Below, one piece after another: positions 8,213-18,093 of a DNA stretch of 64,000 nt (position 1 is the stretch's first letter; every line of letters starts with the position of its first letter). Position numbers and translations under genes: made by a program. Under the pieces are notes generated by a model. That model did not search any database. It was not told the origin of the DNA and saw nothing but the letters and a program-made list of their open reading frames with translations. The DNA is from Cryobacterium inferilacus (GTDB lineage Bacteria > Actinomycetota > Actinomycetes > Actinomycetales > Microbacteriaceae), in NCBI RefSeq assembly GCF_019599185.1, contig NZ_JAIEUL010000001.1, positions 1 to 64,000 of the forward strand, given 5' to 3'.

Positions 8213-9733
8213 TCAGATGCCCTGGGCCAGGCGGTAGTAGGCCGCGTTCCACTTGACGTCGTTGGCGAACCCGCGCGTGGTGGTGTCCTCGTCGATGATC
8301 AGCAGCTCGGTGCGGGTGATCTCGGCGAAGTCCTCCCAGGCCTCGATGCCGACCGCGGTGGAGAGCACGGTGTGGTGGGCGGCACCGGCCGTGATCCACG
8401 CCGTCGCGCTCGTGGCCAGGTCGGGGGCGGGCTTCCACACCGCGCGCGCCACGGGCAGGTGCGGCAGCGGTGCGGGCAGGTCGATGACCTCCACCACGTT
8501 CGCGACCAGGCGGAACCGGTCGCGCATGTCGGACAGGGCCACCACAATGCCGGCGCCGGCGTCGGTGTCGAAGACCAGTCGAACCGGGTCTTCCCGTCCG
8601 CCGATGCCGAGCGGGTGGATCTCCAGGTTGGGCTTCGTCTCGGTCAGCGACGGGCAGATCTCCAGCATGTGCGCGCCGAGAATGGCCTCCTCGCCAGGAA
8701 CGAGGTTGTAGGTGTAGTCCTCCATCAGCGACGCTCCCCCGGCCAGACCGGCACCCATGACCTTGGCCGCACGGATGAGGACGGCGGTCTTCCAGTCGCC
8801 CTCCCCGCCGAAGCCGTAGCCGTCGGCCATCAGGCGCTGCACGGCCAGCCCTGGCAGCTGACGGAGCCCGCCGAGGTCCTCGAAGTTGGTGGTGAAGGCG
8901 CTGAAGCCACCCTCTTCCAGGAAGGAACGCAGTCCCAACTCGATCTTGGCGCCGTAGAGGAGCGACTCGTGCCGGTCGCCATCGGGCTTCAGCTCCGCAG
9001 CGACGTTGTAGGCCTCGAGGTAGACGGCGATGAGGGCGTCCACGTCGGCCTCGCTCGCAGCATCCACCCGGTCGACCAAATCGTTGACACCCCAGGTGTT
9101 CACGGAGACGCCGAAACGGATTTCGGCTTCGGTCTTGTCGCCCTCGGTGACGGCGACGTTGCGCATGTTGTCACCGAACCGGGCCAGCTTGAGGTTGCGC
9201 ACGGCGCACGCACCGCTGGCGGCACGGGTCCAGGTGCCGACCTGCAGGGCGACGGCGGGGTTCGAGACGTGGCCGACGACGGTCTTGCGGGGGATGTTCA
9301 TCCGGCCGGCGATGTAGCCGAACTCGCGGTCGCCGTGGGCGGCCTGGTTGAGGTTCATGAAGTCGAAGTCGATCTCGGCCCAGGGCAGCTCGACGTTGGC
9401 CTGCGTGTGCAGGTGCAGGAACGGCTTGGCCAGCGCATCCAGCCCGCGGATCCACATCTTGGCCGGGCTGAAAGTGTGCATCCATGCGATGACGCCGACG
9501 ACCTTGTCGTCTGAGTTCGCGTCGATCATCGCACGACGGATGGCCTCGGAGTCCTTGACGACGGGCTTCCAGACGATGGTGACCGGGATGTCGCTGGATG
9601 CGTTCAGCTGGTCCACCACGTCCTGGGACTGCTCGGCGACCTGGCGCAGGGTCTCCTCGCCGTAGAGGTCCTGGCTGCCGGTGAGGAACCAGACTTCGTT
9701 CGCCTTGAGGTCGGGGATGATCGAGTTAGTCAC
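8213..9733 (-). CDS. araA: L-arabinose isomerase
   Basis: A 506-residue enzyme converting L-arabinose to L-ribulose in the cytoplasm. It shows the family N-terminus [12 protein letters not shown], the [19 protein letters not shown] region, [15 protein letters not shown] and EDYTYNL segments, and normal length (about 500). The GTG start at 9733 has AAAGGAG seven bases upstream and overlaps the araD stop by 4 bases (GTGA), so it is translationally coupled. It is the last gene of the araB-araD-araA operon; a 25-bp inverted repeat follows. The open frame upstream of 9733 is only a shadow over araD. Confidence 0.97.
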   Translation of the reverse strand: MTNSIIPDLKANEVWFLTGSQDLYGEETLRQVAEQSQDVVDQLNASSDIPVTIVWKPVVKDSEAIRRAMIDANSDDKVVGVIAWMHTFSPAKMWIRGLDALAKPFLHLHTQANVELPWAEIDFDFMNLNQAAHGDREFGYIAGRMNIPRKTVVGHVSNPAVALQVGTWTRAASGACAVRNLKLARFGDNMRNVAVTEGDKTEAEIRFGVSVNTWGVNDLVDRVDAASEADVDALIAVYLEAYNVAAELKPDGDRHESLLYGAKIELGLRSFLEEGGFSAFTTNFEDLGGLRQLPGLAVQRLMADGYGFGGEGDWKTAVLIRAAKVMGAGLAGGASLMEDYTYNLVPGEEAILGAHMLEICPSLTETKPNLEIHPLGIGGREDPVRLVFDTDAGAGIVVALSDMRDRFRLVANVVEVIDLPAPLPHLPVARAVWKPAPDLATSATAWITAGAAHHTVLSTAVGIEAWEDFAEITRTELLIIDEDTTTRGFANDVKWNAAYYRLAQGI

Positions 9734-10440
9734 TTCAGTGCTCCTTTGGGGTCTTGGCCGTACACGTTCTGGTAGCGATCGAACAGGGAGTCGATCGCGG
9801 TCTGGGGAATGGGGAGGCTCTCGCCCAGCTGGCGGGAGATGTGCACGGTCTTCGCGACGTCCTCGGCCATCACGGCGGCCTTCACGGCGTCCTTGGCGTT
9901 CTTGCCGATGGTGAAGACACCGTGGTTCTGCATCAGGACGGCGCGCGAGCGGTGCCCGGCGAGCGTCTGGACGATGCCGCGGCCGATCGATTCGTCGCCG
10001 ATGATGGCGAACGGGCCGATGGGGATCTCGCCGCCGAACTCGTCGGCCATGGCCGTGATCACGCACGGGATCGCCTCGCCGCGCGCCGCCCAGGCGGTGG
10101 CGTAGGTGGAGTGGGTGTGCACGACGCCGCCGACCTCCGGCATGTTCCGGTACACGTACGCGTGCGCGGCGGTGTCGCTGGACGGGCTGCGGTCCGACCC
10201 CGGGGTGCCGGTGATGACGTTGCCATCGAGGTCGCAGAGGATCTGGTTCTCCGGCGTAAGGTCGTCGTAGTCGACGCCGGACGGCTTGATCACGAACAGG
10301 TCGGCGCCGGGCACCCGGCCGGAGACGTTGCCGCCGGTCCAGATCACGAGTCCGTACTTGGTGAGTTGGGCGTGCAGGGTCGCCACCTCCGTGCGGGTGC
10401 GCGCGATGGCGGCGTCGATGTCGGGCGAGAAGCTGACCAT
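9730..10440 (-). CDS. araD: L-ribulose-5-phosphate 4-epimerase
   Basis: A 236-residue class II aldolase-family epimerase that converts L-ribulose-5-phosphate to D-xylulose-5-phosphate, linking arabinose breakdown to the pentose phosphate pathway. Motifs visible: WTGGNVSGR (phosphate binding), [11 protein letters not shown], the zinc-binding [11 protein letters not shown], and MQNHGVF. The length is usual for AraD (about 230). It lies 11 bp downstream of araB and overlaps araA by 4 bases, so the three form one operon. Confidence 0.96.
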   Translation of the reverse strand: MVSFSPDIDAAIARTRTEVATLHAQLTKYGLVIWTGGNVSGRVPGADLFVIKPSGVDYDDLTPENQILCDLDGNVITGTPGSDRSPSSDTAAHAYVYRNMPEVGGVVHTHSTYATAWAARGEAIPCVITAMADEFGGEIPIGPFAIIGDESIGRGIVQTLAGHRSRAVLMQNHGVFTIGKNAKDAVKAAVMAEDVAKTVHISRQLGESLPIPQTAIDSLFDRYQNVYGQDPKGALK

Positions 10441-10451
10441 GGTGGTTCCTT

Positions 10452-12131
10452 TCAGGAGAGCGTGTCGACGGCGGTGCGCTCGATGGCGAGGCCGGCGGCG
10501 TAACGGTCGAGGTAGGCGGTGAAACCGGCGACGTCGGCGGCGTCGGGGGCGGCCGTGTCGAATTCAGCGTCCCCGAAGACCCGCTCGCGCAGGTACCCGT
10601 CGAGGCCGAGGTCGACGCCGGATGCCACGGCGGCGGTGTACGAGGCCAGGACCGCGATCCCCCAGGCGCCGCCTTCGGATGCCGTCTCCGCCACGGACAC
10701 CGGGGCATCCAGGGCGCCGGCGAGGAACCTCTGCGCCACACCCGCGGTGCGGAAGAGCCCGCCGTGCGCGAACATGGCGTCGAGTTCGACCCCCTCCTCG
10801 GCGAGGACCCGCATGCCAAGGCTCAGGGTGCCGAACACCCCGTAGAGCTGCGCACGCATGAAGTTGGCCAGCGTGAACCGGCTGTCGGGGGTGCGCACGA
10901 ACAACGGCCGCCCCTCGCTGAGGCCGGCGATCGGCTCACCCGCCAGGTGGTTGTAGGCGAGCAGGCCGCCGGCGTCGGGTTCGCCGTCGAGGGCCTCCAG
11001 GAACAGGGCGTTGAACACGGCGTCGGAATCGAGCGGGGACCCGGCGGCGGCGGAGAAGCGGCCGAACATCCCGGCCCAGGCGGCGAGTTCGCTCGCGCCG
11101 TTGTTGCAGTGCACCATCGCGACGGTGTCGCCGGCGGGGGTGGTGACTACGTCGAGCTCGTGGTGCACGCTGCCGAGCGGGCGCTCCAGCACGACCATCG
11201 CGAAGATACTGGTGCCGGCGCTGACGTTGCCGGTGCGGGGTGCGACGGAGCAGGTCGCGACCATGCCGGTGCCGGCGTCGCCCTCGGGCGGACACAGCAC
11301 GGCGCCTGGCCGCAGGGCTCCGGTCGGGTCGAGCAGCGCGGCCCCCGCGGCGGTGAGCTCACCGGCGGGCTGACCGGCGACGAGCACCTCCGGCAGCAGG
11401 GCAGCCAGCTGGAGGCCGGGTGCGGAGCCGGAAACGAGGACGTCGTACCGGCCGAGGAGGTCGGCGTCGTAGTCCCTGGTCGCGGCGTCGATGGGGAACA
11501 TGCCGGACGCGTCGCCGACGCCGAGGACCTTGCGGCCGGTGAGGCGCCAGTGCACGTACCCGGCGAGGGTGGTGATGAAATCGAGCTGCGGCACGTGCGG
11601 TTCGTGATCGAGCACGGCCTGGTGCAGGTGCGCGATCGACCAGCGCAGCGGGATGTTCACACCGAAGAGTTCGGTCAGCTCGGTCGAGGCGGCACCGGTG
11701 GTGGTGTTCCGCCAGGTGCGGAACGGCACCAACTGGTCGCCGTTACCGTCGAAGGCCAGGTAGCCGTGCATCATGGCCGAAACGCCGATGGCGCCGTATT
11801 CGGTGGGAACGATGCCGTACCGGGTCTCGATGTCCGCGACGAGGGCGGCGTGCGCGGCCTGAATCCCTGCCCACACGTCGTCCAGGGAGTAAGTCCACAT
11901 CCGTTCGACGAACTCGTTCTCCCAGTCGTGGCTGCCGACGGCGAGCACGTCGGACGGGATGTCCCCGATCAGGCAGGCCTTGATCCGGGTGGATCCCAGC
12001 TCGATGCCGAGAGACGCTCGCCCACCGAGGATGGCGTCCCTGGCGGCCTCGCGCCTGTCGGCGTCGGATCGAGGGGACCCTGGCGGCGGGGCGGCGTCGA
12101 AAGCGGCGGTCGCGGCGGCGTGCTCAGTCAT
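10452..12131 (-). CDS. araB: FGGY-family L-ribulokinase
   Basis: A 559-residue FGGY carbohydrate kinase. The N-terminal 35 residues are an Ala/Pro-rich extension before the ATPase core [16 protein letters not shown]; later come [12 protein letters not shown] and the C-terminal [21 protein letters not shown] motif. Position at the head of the araB-araD-araA operon points to L-ribulose as substrate, although by sequence alone xylulokinase-like members look similar. AAAGGAG lies before the ATG. A palindromic LacI-type operator lies 24 bp upstream of the start codon, and the regulator gene lies immediately beyond. Confidence 0.9.
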   Translation of the reverse strand: MTEHAAATAAFDAAPPPGSPRSDADRREAARDAILGGRASLGIELGSTRIKACLIGDIPSDVLAVGSHDWENEFVERMWTYSLDDVWAGIQAAHAALVADIETRYGIVPTEYGAIGVSAMMHGYLAFDGNGDQLVPFRTWRNTTTGAASTELTELFGVNIPLRWSIAHLHQAVLDHEPHVPQLDFITTLAGYVHWRLTGRKVLGVGDASGMFPIDAATRDYDADLLGRYDVLVSGSAPGLQLAALLPEVLVAGQPAGELTAAGAALLDPTGALRPGAVLCPPEGDAGTGMVATCSVAPRTGNVSAGTSIFAMVVLERPLGSVHHELDVVTTPAGDTVAMVHCNNGASELAAWAGMFGRFSAAAGSPLDSDAVFNALFLEALDGEPDAGGLLAYNHLAGEPIAGLSEGRPLFVRTPDSRFTLANFMRAQLYGVFGTLSLGMRVLAEEGVELDAMFAHGGLFRTAGVAQRFLAGALDAPVSVAETASEGGAWGIAVLASYTAAVASGVDLGLDGYLRERVFGDAEFDTAAPDAADVAGFTAYLDRYAAGLAIERTAVDTLS

Positions 12132-12154
12132 GGCGCGGGACTCCTTTGGCTCAG

Positions 12155-12181
12155 ATGTGATCGATCACATGAGCGATCACA
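12155..12181 (-). promoter_or_regulatory. LacI-type operator in front of araB
   Basis: A perfect 16-bp palindrome ATGTGATCGATCACAT (12155-12170) with the central CG typical of LacI-family sites. A second half-site CGATCACA follows at 12174-12181, repeated in the same orientation 11 bp further. It lies in the 86-bp gap between lacI-type araR and araB, 24 bp from the araB start, so it fits repression of araBDA by the neighbouring regulator. No convincing -10 could be fixed here. Confidence 0.75.
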
Positions 12182-12217
12182 CTCCGAGTGTACGGCACGA
12201 ATGCGTGCGGATACGGA

Positions 12218-13270
12218 CTATTTGCCAGCCGACGTCTCCGACGCATCATCGGGTGCAGGGTTGTGCGGCACCGCCGTGGAGGCGCGCACGATGAGCTGGG
12301 GGCGCACGGAGGGGGCGACGTCGCTCTCCCCGAGGAGCTGTGCGACGGCGCGCCGGCCCGCTTCGGCGAGATCCTGCCGCACCGTCGTCAATGCCGGCCG
12401 ATAGAACGCCGCCTCAGGGACATCGTCGAAACCGACGATGCTCAGGTCCAGGGGAACGTCCAGGCCCGACGCCATCGCTGCGCTGAGCGCACCGAGAGCC
12501 ATCTGGTCGTTGCCGGCGAAGATCGCGGTCACTCCCCCGGCGAGGAGCTCCTTGGCGCAGTCATAGCCGGAGGCTGCACTCCAGTCGCCGGTGACGATGA
12601 GGCCGTCCGGCAGCCCGTGAGCCGTCAGCTCGGCCTGGAACCCCGACTGGCGCTGTGCGGCGTCCAGCCACTCCGACGGGCCGGCGATGTGACCGATCCT
12701 GCGGTGGCCCAGCGCAATGAGGTGCGCAGTGGCCAGCCTGGCACCCACCACCTGGTCGAGTGGGCGCTCGCCCGTCGGGTCGGCTGACGCGGCCTGCAGG
12801 GTGATGAACGGGATTCCGATGGACAGTTTCGACAGGGCCAGGAGGACCTGGATCTGCGGCGCCACCACGACGAGCCCCTCCGCGGAGAGATTCGCCAGGT
12901 GGTTGACGGCCTCGTCGATGGACCGCGGGTCGAGGCCGTCGGCGTTGGCGATGGTCACGCTGTAGCCACGGGCGCGGGCGGCCGCCTCGACGGCGGCCAC
13001 GCTGGAGGCCGGTCCGTATTCACCGCTGGAGGTGGAGAGGATGCCGATCATCCTGGACCGGCTCGAGGAGAGCGCGCGTGCCGCGGCGTTCGGCCGGTAG
13101 TCCAGTTCCCGCATCGCGGCCAGCACCTTCTGCCTGGTGGCCTCGCGCAGGCTCGGATGATCGTTCAGCACCCGTGACACCGTCTGATGCGACACCCCAG
13201 CCACCCTGGCCACGTCGACGACGCTCGCGGCCCGCCGTTTGGGCTCTTCTCGATTGCTGGGGGCCGTCAT
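12218..13270 (-). CDS. LacI-family repressor, probable arabinose regulator
   Basis: A 350-residue LacI-family protein. The N-terminal helix-turn-helix is VVDVARVAGVSHQTVSRVLN (about residues 17-36) with the hinge RPNAAARALSSSRS. It is followed by a periplasmic-binding-like sugar-sensing domain (IGILSTSSG, GLVVVAPQ, AIFAGNDQMALGAL, SIVGFDDVPEAAF). It is on the same strand and directly upstream of araBDA, with a palindromic operator between. Control of the operon by L-arabinose or a derivative is inferred from context. The GntR-type Bacillus AraR has a different domain order. Confidence 0.9.
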   Translation of the reverse strand: MTAPSNREEPKRRAASVVDVARVAGVSHQTVSRVLNDHPSLREATRQKVLAAMRELDYRPNAAARALSSSRSRMIGILSTSSGEYGPASSVAAVEAAARARGYSVTIANADGLDPRSIDEAVNHLANLSAEGLVVVAPQIQVLLALSKLSIGIPFITLQAASADPTGERPLDQVVGARLATAHLIALGHRRIGHIAGPSEWLDAAQRQSGFQAELTAHGLPDGLIVTGDWSAASGYDCAKELLAGGVTAIFAGNDQMALGALSAAMASGLDVPLDLSIVGFDDVPEAAFYRPALTTVRQDLAEAGRRAVAQLLGESDVAPSVRPQLIVRASTAVPHNPAPDDASETSAGK

Positions 13271-13332
13271 CTCTCGATTATCGCGGTGTTTTGTGCCGGC
13301 CGGCGTCCAGGGCGCCCGGACTCGACGCTGGC

Positions 13333-13812
13333 CTACTTGACCAGGTCCTGCCAGCCGTCCCCGTCGACGTACTCGAAGATGAGATTCGTCTCGGTGTGCG
13401 CGACGGCCGGATGCTCCGCCAGGTGTTCGAGGACGAAGTCGCGCAGGTCGGACGCATCCGCCGCTGCCACGTGCAGCAGGTAGTCGTCGGCGCCGGCGGT
13501 GTGGAAGAGCCCGATGACGCCGGGCCAGTGTGGTGCGGCGTTGCGGAAGTCGTCGATCTGGTCCCGAACGTGCTTGGCCAGCCGCACCGAGATCAGGGCC
13601 TGCAGCGAGGCGCCCAGAGCCGCCAGGTCGATGTTGGCACGGTACCCGCGGATGTGGCCCAGCTGTTGCAGGCGGCGCAACCGGAGCGACACCGTCGATT
13701 CGGCAACACCGATTTCACTGGCGAGTGCGGCACCGGAGGCACGGGCGTTGACCGACAGTGCACGGAGCAGAGCCCGGTCGACGCGGTCAAGATCGGCTTT
13801 CTTGGAGTCCAT
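13333..13812 (-). CDS. Lrp/AsnC-family transcriptional regulator
   Basis: A 159-residue leucine-responsive-type regulator: an N-terminal winged HTH (DRVDRALLRALSVNARASG, then EIGVAESTVSLRLRRL) and a C-terminal RAM/ACT-like ligand domain (GVIGLFHTAGADDYLLHV). The start ATG at 13812 (MDSKKADLD) has GAAAGGG upstream; the longer open frame to 13869 adds no conserved sequence. The ligand and targets are unknown. No amino-acid gene is adjacent, so context does not help. Confidence 0.9.
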   Translation of the reverse strand: MDSKKADLDRVDRALLRALSVNARASGAALASEIGVAESTVSLRLRRLQQLGHIRGYRANIDLAALGASLQALISVRLAKHVRDQIDDFRNAAPHWPGVIGLFHTAGADDYLLHVAAADASDLRDFVLEHLAEHPAVAHTETNLIFEYVDGDGWQDLVK

Positions 13813-13941
13813 GCTCGCCCTTTCGTAATCGGCCCAGTTTATCGACCGTTCTGCGAGCCGGGTACCCACCCGCGCATCAACTGCGTCACGGCTGCGTGTC
13901 GGGCTGATTACGCCGCAGGAGCCGCGACGGGGCGGTCGGTG

Positions 13942-15903
13942 TCAACTCCGGCCGAGCCGGCGGCGGAGCAGGTCGATCCGCTTCTGGATCTGGGTGACGC
14001 TCGCCTGGGCCACGGCCGGTCCCCCGCACAGGCGGCGCAGCTCGGCGTGCACCATCGCGTGCGGCTCCCCCGACAGCTTCGACCACATGCCCACGAGGCT
14101 GCCCAGCAGCTTCCGCTGCTCCTTGAGCGTGCGGTAGAGCGGCATCGGCTCCTCGGGCGCTCCCTCCACCGCGGCGGCCGCAGTGCGCCGGTCAGAGCCG
14201 CGCTTGGCCTGCTTGTGCTGGCGTTGCCGGAGCAGTTCGGAGACCTGCTCGGGTTCGAGCAGGCCGGGGATGCCGATGAAGTCGAACTCCTCGTCTGTGC
14301 CTGGTTCGGCGAGTTCACCGAATTCGTCGCCGTTGAACATGACCATGTCGAAGGTGGCCTGCGAGTCCAACGCCTGCCAGGTGAATTCCTCGCCGAGGTC
14401 GTCCGAGGCCTTCTCGGTCTTGTTCGCGGCGGCCACCATGGCATCTTCGGGGTTGTACATGCCGTCGTCGCCGTCGTCGCGGTTGCTGCGATCCAGGGCG
14501 TGGTCCCGTTCCAGCTCCATGGCGTTGGCCAGGCCGAGGAGCCCTGGCACATTGGGCAGGAAGATCGATGCCGTCTCGCCCCGCCGACGGGCGCGGACGA
14601 ATCGGCCGATGGCCTGCGCGAAGAACAACGGGGTCGACGCACTCGTGGCGTAGACACCGACGGCCAGGCGGGGAACGTCGACCCCCTCAGACACCATCCG
14701 CACCGCGACCATCCACCGTCTGGTGTTGTGCGAGAACTCGTCGATCCGCTCGCTGGATTCCTTCTCGTCACTCAGCACCACGGTGACCGGTTCCCCGGAG
14801 ATCTCCTCGAGGATCGCCGCGTACGCGCGAGCCGTGGTCTGGTCCGTCGCGATGACCAGGCCGCCGGCGTCCGGGATGCCGTGCCTGACCTCGGTCAGTC
14901 GGCTGTCTGCCGCCCGCAGCACCGCGGGGATCCACTGCCCGCTGGGCTCCAACGCGGTGCGCCAGGCCTGCGAGGTGATGTCCTTGGTGTTGCCCTCGCC
15001 GAGCTTCGCTTCCATCTCGTCGCCGGCCCTGGTGCGCCATTTCATGTGCCCGGCGTAGACCATGAACATGACCGGCCGCACGACGCCGTCCTCGAGGGCC
15101 CGGCCGTAACCGTAGTTGTAGTCGCTCTGCGACAGCCGGATACCGTGCTTGTCGGGCAGATAGGTCACGAACGGGATCGGCGAGGTGTCGGAGCGGAAGG
15201 GCGTTCCGGTCAGCGACAACCGCTTGGTGGCCGGGTCGAACGCCTCGCGGATGGCGTCGCCCCAGCTGAGCGCGTCACCGCCGTGGTGCACCTCGTCCAG
15301 GATCACCAGGGTGCGGCTGCTCTGGGTGAGTTCGCGGTGCAGGGCAGCCCTGGTCGCCACCTGTGCGTAGGTGACGGCGATGCCGTGGTAGTGGCTGCCG
15401 TACCGCCCGTGCGCGTTCTTGAAGAACGGGTCAAGCCGGATGCCGGCGCGCGCGGCCGCATCCGCCCACTGGCGTTTGAGGTGTTCGGTGGGCGCGACCA
15501 CGGTGATCCGGTCGATGATCCGGCGGGCACGCAGCTCGGCGGCCAGGCGGAGGGCGAAGGTGGTCTTGCCTGCACCCGGCGTGGCGGCGGCGAGGAAGTC
15601 GCGTGGCTCGTGCTGGAAGTAGGCCTCGAGGGCCTCTGCCTGCCAGGCTCGCAGTTTGCTCGCGGTGCCCCACGCCGCGCGTTCGGGGAAGGCCGGCGAG
15701 AGGTGCTCGGCCGCACTGGTGCCCTGGCCGGGGCCCCGGTCGGGGCCGTACACGGGCGGGGTGTCGACGCCGTCTGCCAGAACGCGGTCGGCAGACGGGG
15801 AGTCGTCGGGGGCCGAGCCGGGAAGGGCGAACAATCCAGGTTCGGAGGTCTCCCGGTTGGAGGGTTCCCGGAGGTGCGAAACGAAGTCAGGTGCAGTAGT
15901 CAC
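13942..15903 (-). CDS. DEAD/DEAH-box superfamily 2 helicase
   Basis: About 653 residues. Visible SF2 motifs in order: Walker A ATPGAGKTTFALRLA (near residue 95), motif Ia VVAPTEHLKRQW, motif II DEVHH, motif III SLTGTPFRSD, and motif VI QAIGRFVRARRRGE. The last 100 residues, rich in Lys and Arg, form a C-terminal extension (KQAKRGSDRRTA, QIQKRIDLLRRRLG). It belongs to a helicase family common in actinobacteria; the substrate is unknown. The start is uncertain: GTG 15903 (VTTAPDF) or TTG 15921, neither with a good Shine-Dalgarno. It is divergent from the SGNH hydrolase gene across about 55 bp. Confidence 0.9.
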   Translation of the reverse strand: MTTAPDFVSHLREPSNRETSEPGLFALPGSAPDDSPSADRVLADGVDTPPVYGPDRGPGQGTSAAEHLSPAFPERAAWGTASKLRAWQAEALEAYFQHEPRDFLAAATPGAGKTTFALRLAAELRARRIIDRITVVAPTEHLKRQWADAAARAGIRLDPFFKNAHGRYGSHYHGIAVTYAQVATRAALHRELTQSSRTLVILDEVHHGGDALSWGDAIREAFDPATKRLSLTGTPFRSDTSPIPFVTYLPDKHGIRLSQSDYNYGYGRALEDGVVRPVMFMVYAGHMKWRTRAGDEMEAKLGEGNTKDITSQAWRTALEPSGQWIPAVLRAADSRLTEVRHGIPDAGGLVIATDQTTARAYAAILEEISGEPVTVVLSDEKESSERIDEFSHNTRRWMVAVRMVSEGVDVPRLAVGVYATSASTPLFFAQAIGRFVRARRRGETASIFLPNVPGLLGLANAMELERDHALDRSNRDDGDDGMYNPEDAMVAAANKTEKASDDLGEEFTWQALDSQATFDMVMFNGDEFGELAEPGTDEEFDFIGIPGLLEPEQVSELLRQRQHKQAKRGSDRRTAAAAVEGAPEEPMPLYRTLKEQRKLLGSLVGMWSKLSGEPHAMVHAELRRLCGGPAVAQASVTQIQKRIDLLRRRLGRS

Positions 15904-15959
15904 TGGATAAGAACCTATCAAGTTGCGACGGTCCTCGCCGGACGGGGCACAATGTTGAG

Positions 15960-16772
15960 ATGACGAAGCAGCAGCATCCGTGGTCCAGATACGTCGCGGT
16001 GGGCGACTCGTTCACCGAGGGTGTCGGTGACGCCGAGCCGGCCAGCCTGGGCGGCAATCGGGGCTGGGCGGACCGGGTCGCGGAGATGCTCAGTCTGGGT
16101 TCGGATGATTTCGCTTACGGCAACCTTGCGGTCCGCGGAAAGCTGATGAACCAGATCCGCGCCGAGCAGGTTCAGGCGGCCCTCGACCTGCGTCCAGACC
16201 TGGTGACGATCTCGGCCGGCGGCAACGACGTCCTGCGCCCGGGCAGCGACCCGGATGCCATCGCCGCCCGGCTGGACGAGGCCGTGGCCCTGCTCGGTTC
16301 AGAGGGCGCAACGGTGGTGGTGTTCACCGGCACCGATGTGCGCTTCTCCCCCGTCCTGCGCGGGCTGCGGGGCAAGGTCGCGATCTACAACGAGAACATC
16401 CGAGCGATCGCGACGGCGCGGGACGCGATCGTGGCAGACATGTGGTCGCTGACCGAGATCCAGGATGCCCGCATGTGGGCGCCGGACCGGTTGCATCTCA
16501 ATCCGCTCGGCCACCACACCGTCGCCAGGATGGTGCTCGATGTCCTGAACGTGCAGAATCCGTTGGAGCCGCTGGTGCCTGAACCCATGCCGGGGGTCAC
16601 CTGGCGGCAGGCGCGAACCGAGGACCTCGCCTGGGCCAGGGAATACCTGGTGCCGTGGGTTCTCCGCCGGGTGCGGCACCAGTCCTCCGGCGACCACATC
16701 CTGCCCAAACGCCCCGCGGCGGACCCGGTGACCCGGCTCGACGACCCCGTGCCGGTGCCCAGGGAGAGCTAG
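15960..16772 (+). CDS. SGNH/GDSL-family hydrolase
   Basis: A 270-residue GDSL-type esterase/lipase. It shows the four SGNH blocks: GDSFTEG (block I, Ser17), the Gly in NLAVRGK, GGND (block III) and DRLHLNPLGH (block V Asp/His). There is no signal peptide, so it is probably cytoplasmic. The C-terminal 70 residues (after LEPLVPEP) are an extra basic/proline-containing tail. The substrate cannot be deduced. It converges with the carboxypeptidase gene, with only 5 bp between stop codons. Confidence 0.88.
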   Translation: MTKQQHPWSRYVAVGDSFTEGVGDAEPASLGGNRGWADRVAEMLSLGSDDFAYGNLAVRGKLMNQIRAEQVQAALDLRPDLVTISAGGNDVLRPGSDPDAIAARLDEAVALLGSEGATVVVFTGTDVRFSPVLRGLRGKVAIYNENIRAIATARDAIVADMWSLTEIQDARMWAPDRLHLNPLGHHTVARMVLDVLNVQNPLEPLVPEPMPGVTWRQARTEDLAWAREYLVPWVLRRVRHQSSGDHILPKRPAADPVTRLDDPVPVPRES

Positions 16773-16777
16773 CCGGC

Positions 16778-18001
16778 TCAGACCTCGCCGGGGTGGGTCC
16801 AGCGCCAGAAGGGGCCTGGGTCGGTGATGCTGGCATCCAGCACCAGGGGCACCGTGACGGTCTGGGTGCCGACGGTGACGTCGACGCTGCCGACGACGTC
16901 GCCCTTCTCCCCCAGAGCCAGGGGGTCGAGGACCACGGTCGTACTGATCGGGGTGTCCGCCCAGACAATGGCGGACTCGCCGGTCTCGGCAACGGCCTGG
17001 GCCGACTGCTCCCACGGCGTCGAGTACTCACCGAAGGGAGCCCCGGCCGCGACCAGCTCCACCTTCCGGAACCCCGGTGTCACGCTGTCGATCAGGGTGC
17101 GGATGGTGCGATTCAGTTCGGGGTGGGTGGCTCCACCGAGCACGACACCCACCAGCGTGACGGTCGAGTCACCGACGGGCACGTCGACGGCGAACAGCAG
17201 GCACGCTCCGGCTTCATCGGTGGTTCCGGTCTTGATGCCGTCCACACCGTCGATGCCGAGCAGCTTGTTCGTGTTGACGACGGTGCCGATGGTGGGGATA
17301 TCGGCGGTGGGCATCGCCACGATCGAGGCCAGGACCGGGTTCGCCACGACGAGCTTGGCGAGGGCGACCAGGTCGGCCGGGCTGCTGACGCTCTCGGCGG
17401 AGATGCCACTGGTGTCGGCGACGCTGGTCCCGGTGAGCCCGTTGGCGGCCAGGAACTCCGCAGCAGCAGCCAGGTACGCGTCGACCGACCCGAAGGCCCA
17501 CACCGCCAGGGACACGCTGTAGTTGTTCGCGGACGGCAAGAGCATGGTCTCAAACGCCTCGCGTTGGCTGAGCACCATGCCGGCTACGACGGGGGCGACG
17601 GAGCCGTTCTCCGCGATGGCCTCGTAGTAGATGTCGACATCCTCGTCGGTGAACGTGATGTCCGGCCCGGCGTCGTCCCCGGTCAGGGGCTTGGCTTCCA
17701 GAATGACCAGGGCGGTCACCATCTTGGTGATGCTCGCGATCGGCACCGTGCCCTGCTCGCCGCTTGCGGCCAGGACACCGTCGAACCCCACCGCACCGAT
17801 CGCCCCCGCCCCGTCACTCGGCCAGGCCGGTGTGACCGCGGGCTGGGTGAGCGCGGCCGGCTCTGTCACTGCCGCCGCGGATGGCGTCACGGCGGCCAGG
17901 CCGGTGCTGGTGAGGTACGTGACGGCCAGAAGGATCACGGCGAGAACGCTGAAGACGGCGATACGCCGACGGTGGTAGACCTGGCGCCGGGTGGGAGACA
18001 T
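16778..18001 (-). CDS. D-alanyl-D-alanine carboxypeptidase-like (penicillin-binding) protein
   Basis: A 407-residue exported serine peptidase of the S11 (DacA-like) type. The basic start RRQVYHRRR is followed by a hydrophobic segment (about 14-37), probably an uncleaved anchor or signal peptide. The active-site set is present: SxxK as Ser90-Ile-Thr-Lys93, SxN as Ser157-Ala-Asn159, and KTG at 257-259. It trims or remodels peptidoglycan outside the membrane. The C-terminal 120 residues look beta-rich. It lies in the same direction as, and about 90 bp downstream of, the SpoU methyltransferase gene. Confidence 0.9.
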   Translation of the reverse strand: MSPTRRQVYHRRRIAVFSVLAVILLAVTYLTSTGLAAVTPSAAAVTEPAALTQPAVTPAWPSDGAGAIGAVGFDGVLAASGEQGTVPIASITKMVTALVILEAKPLTGDDAGPDITFTDEDVDIYYEAIAENGSVAPVVAGMVLSQREAFETMLLPSANNYSVSLAVWAFGSVDAYLAAAAEFLAANGLTGTSVADTSGISAESVSSPADLVALAKLVVANPVLASIVAMPTADIPTIGTVVNTNKLLGIDGVDGIKTGTTDEAGACLLFAVDVPVGDSTVTLVGVVLGGATHPELNRTIRTLIDSVTPGFRKVELVAAGAPFGEYSTPWEQSAQAVAETGESAIVWADTPISTTVVLDPLALGEKGDVVGSVDVTVGTQTVTVPLVLDASITDPGPFWRWTHPGEV

Positions 18002-18093
18002 TCGATGAGTCTAACCACGGCTGTCGTCCCGTTCCTGCTGCCCCGCCGCGCGTCGTGGCCGCGCGGCCGCGCCGGTGTCAGCGGCCCGCCGGG

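Noticed and set aside
8213-10819. An 868-codon minus-strand frame that looks like an araA fusion protein
   Set aside because: Only the part below 9733 encodes araA; the rest is an out-of-frame reading of araD and araB, and araA has its own Shine-Dalgarno.
13078-15963. A 961-codon plus-strand open frame
   Set aside because: Shadow of the LacI, Lrp and helicase genes; no recognisable domain.
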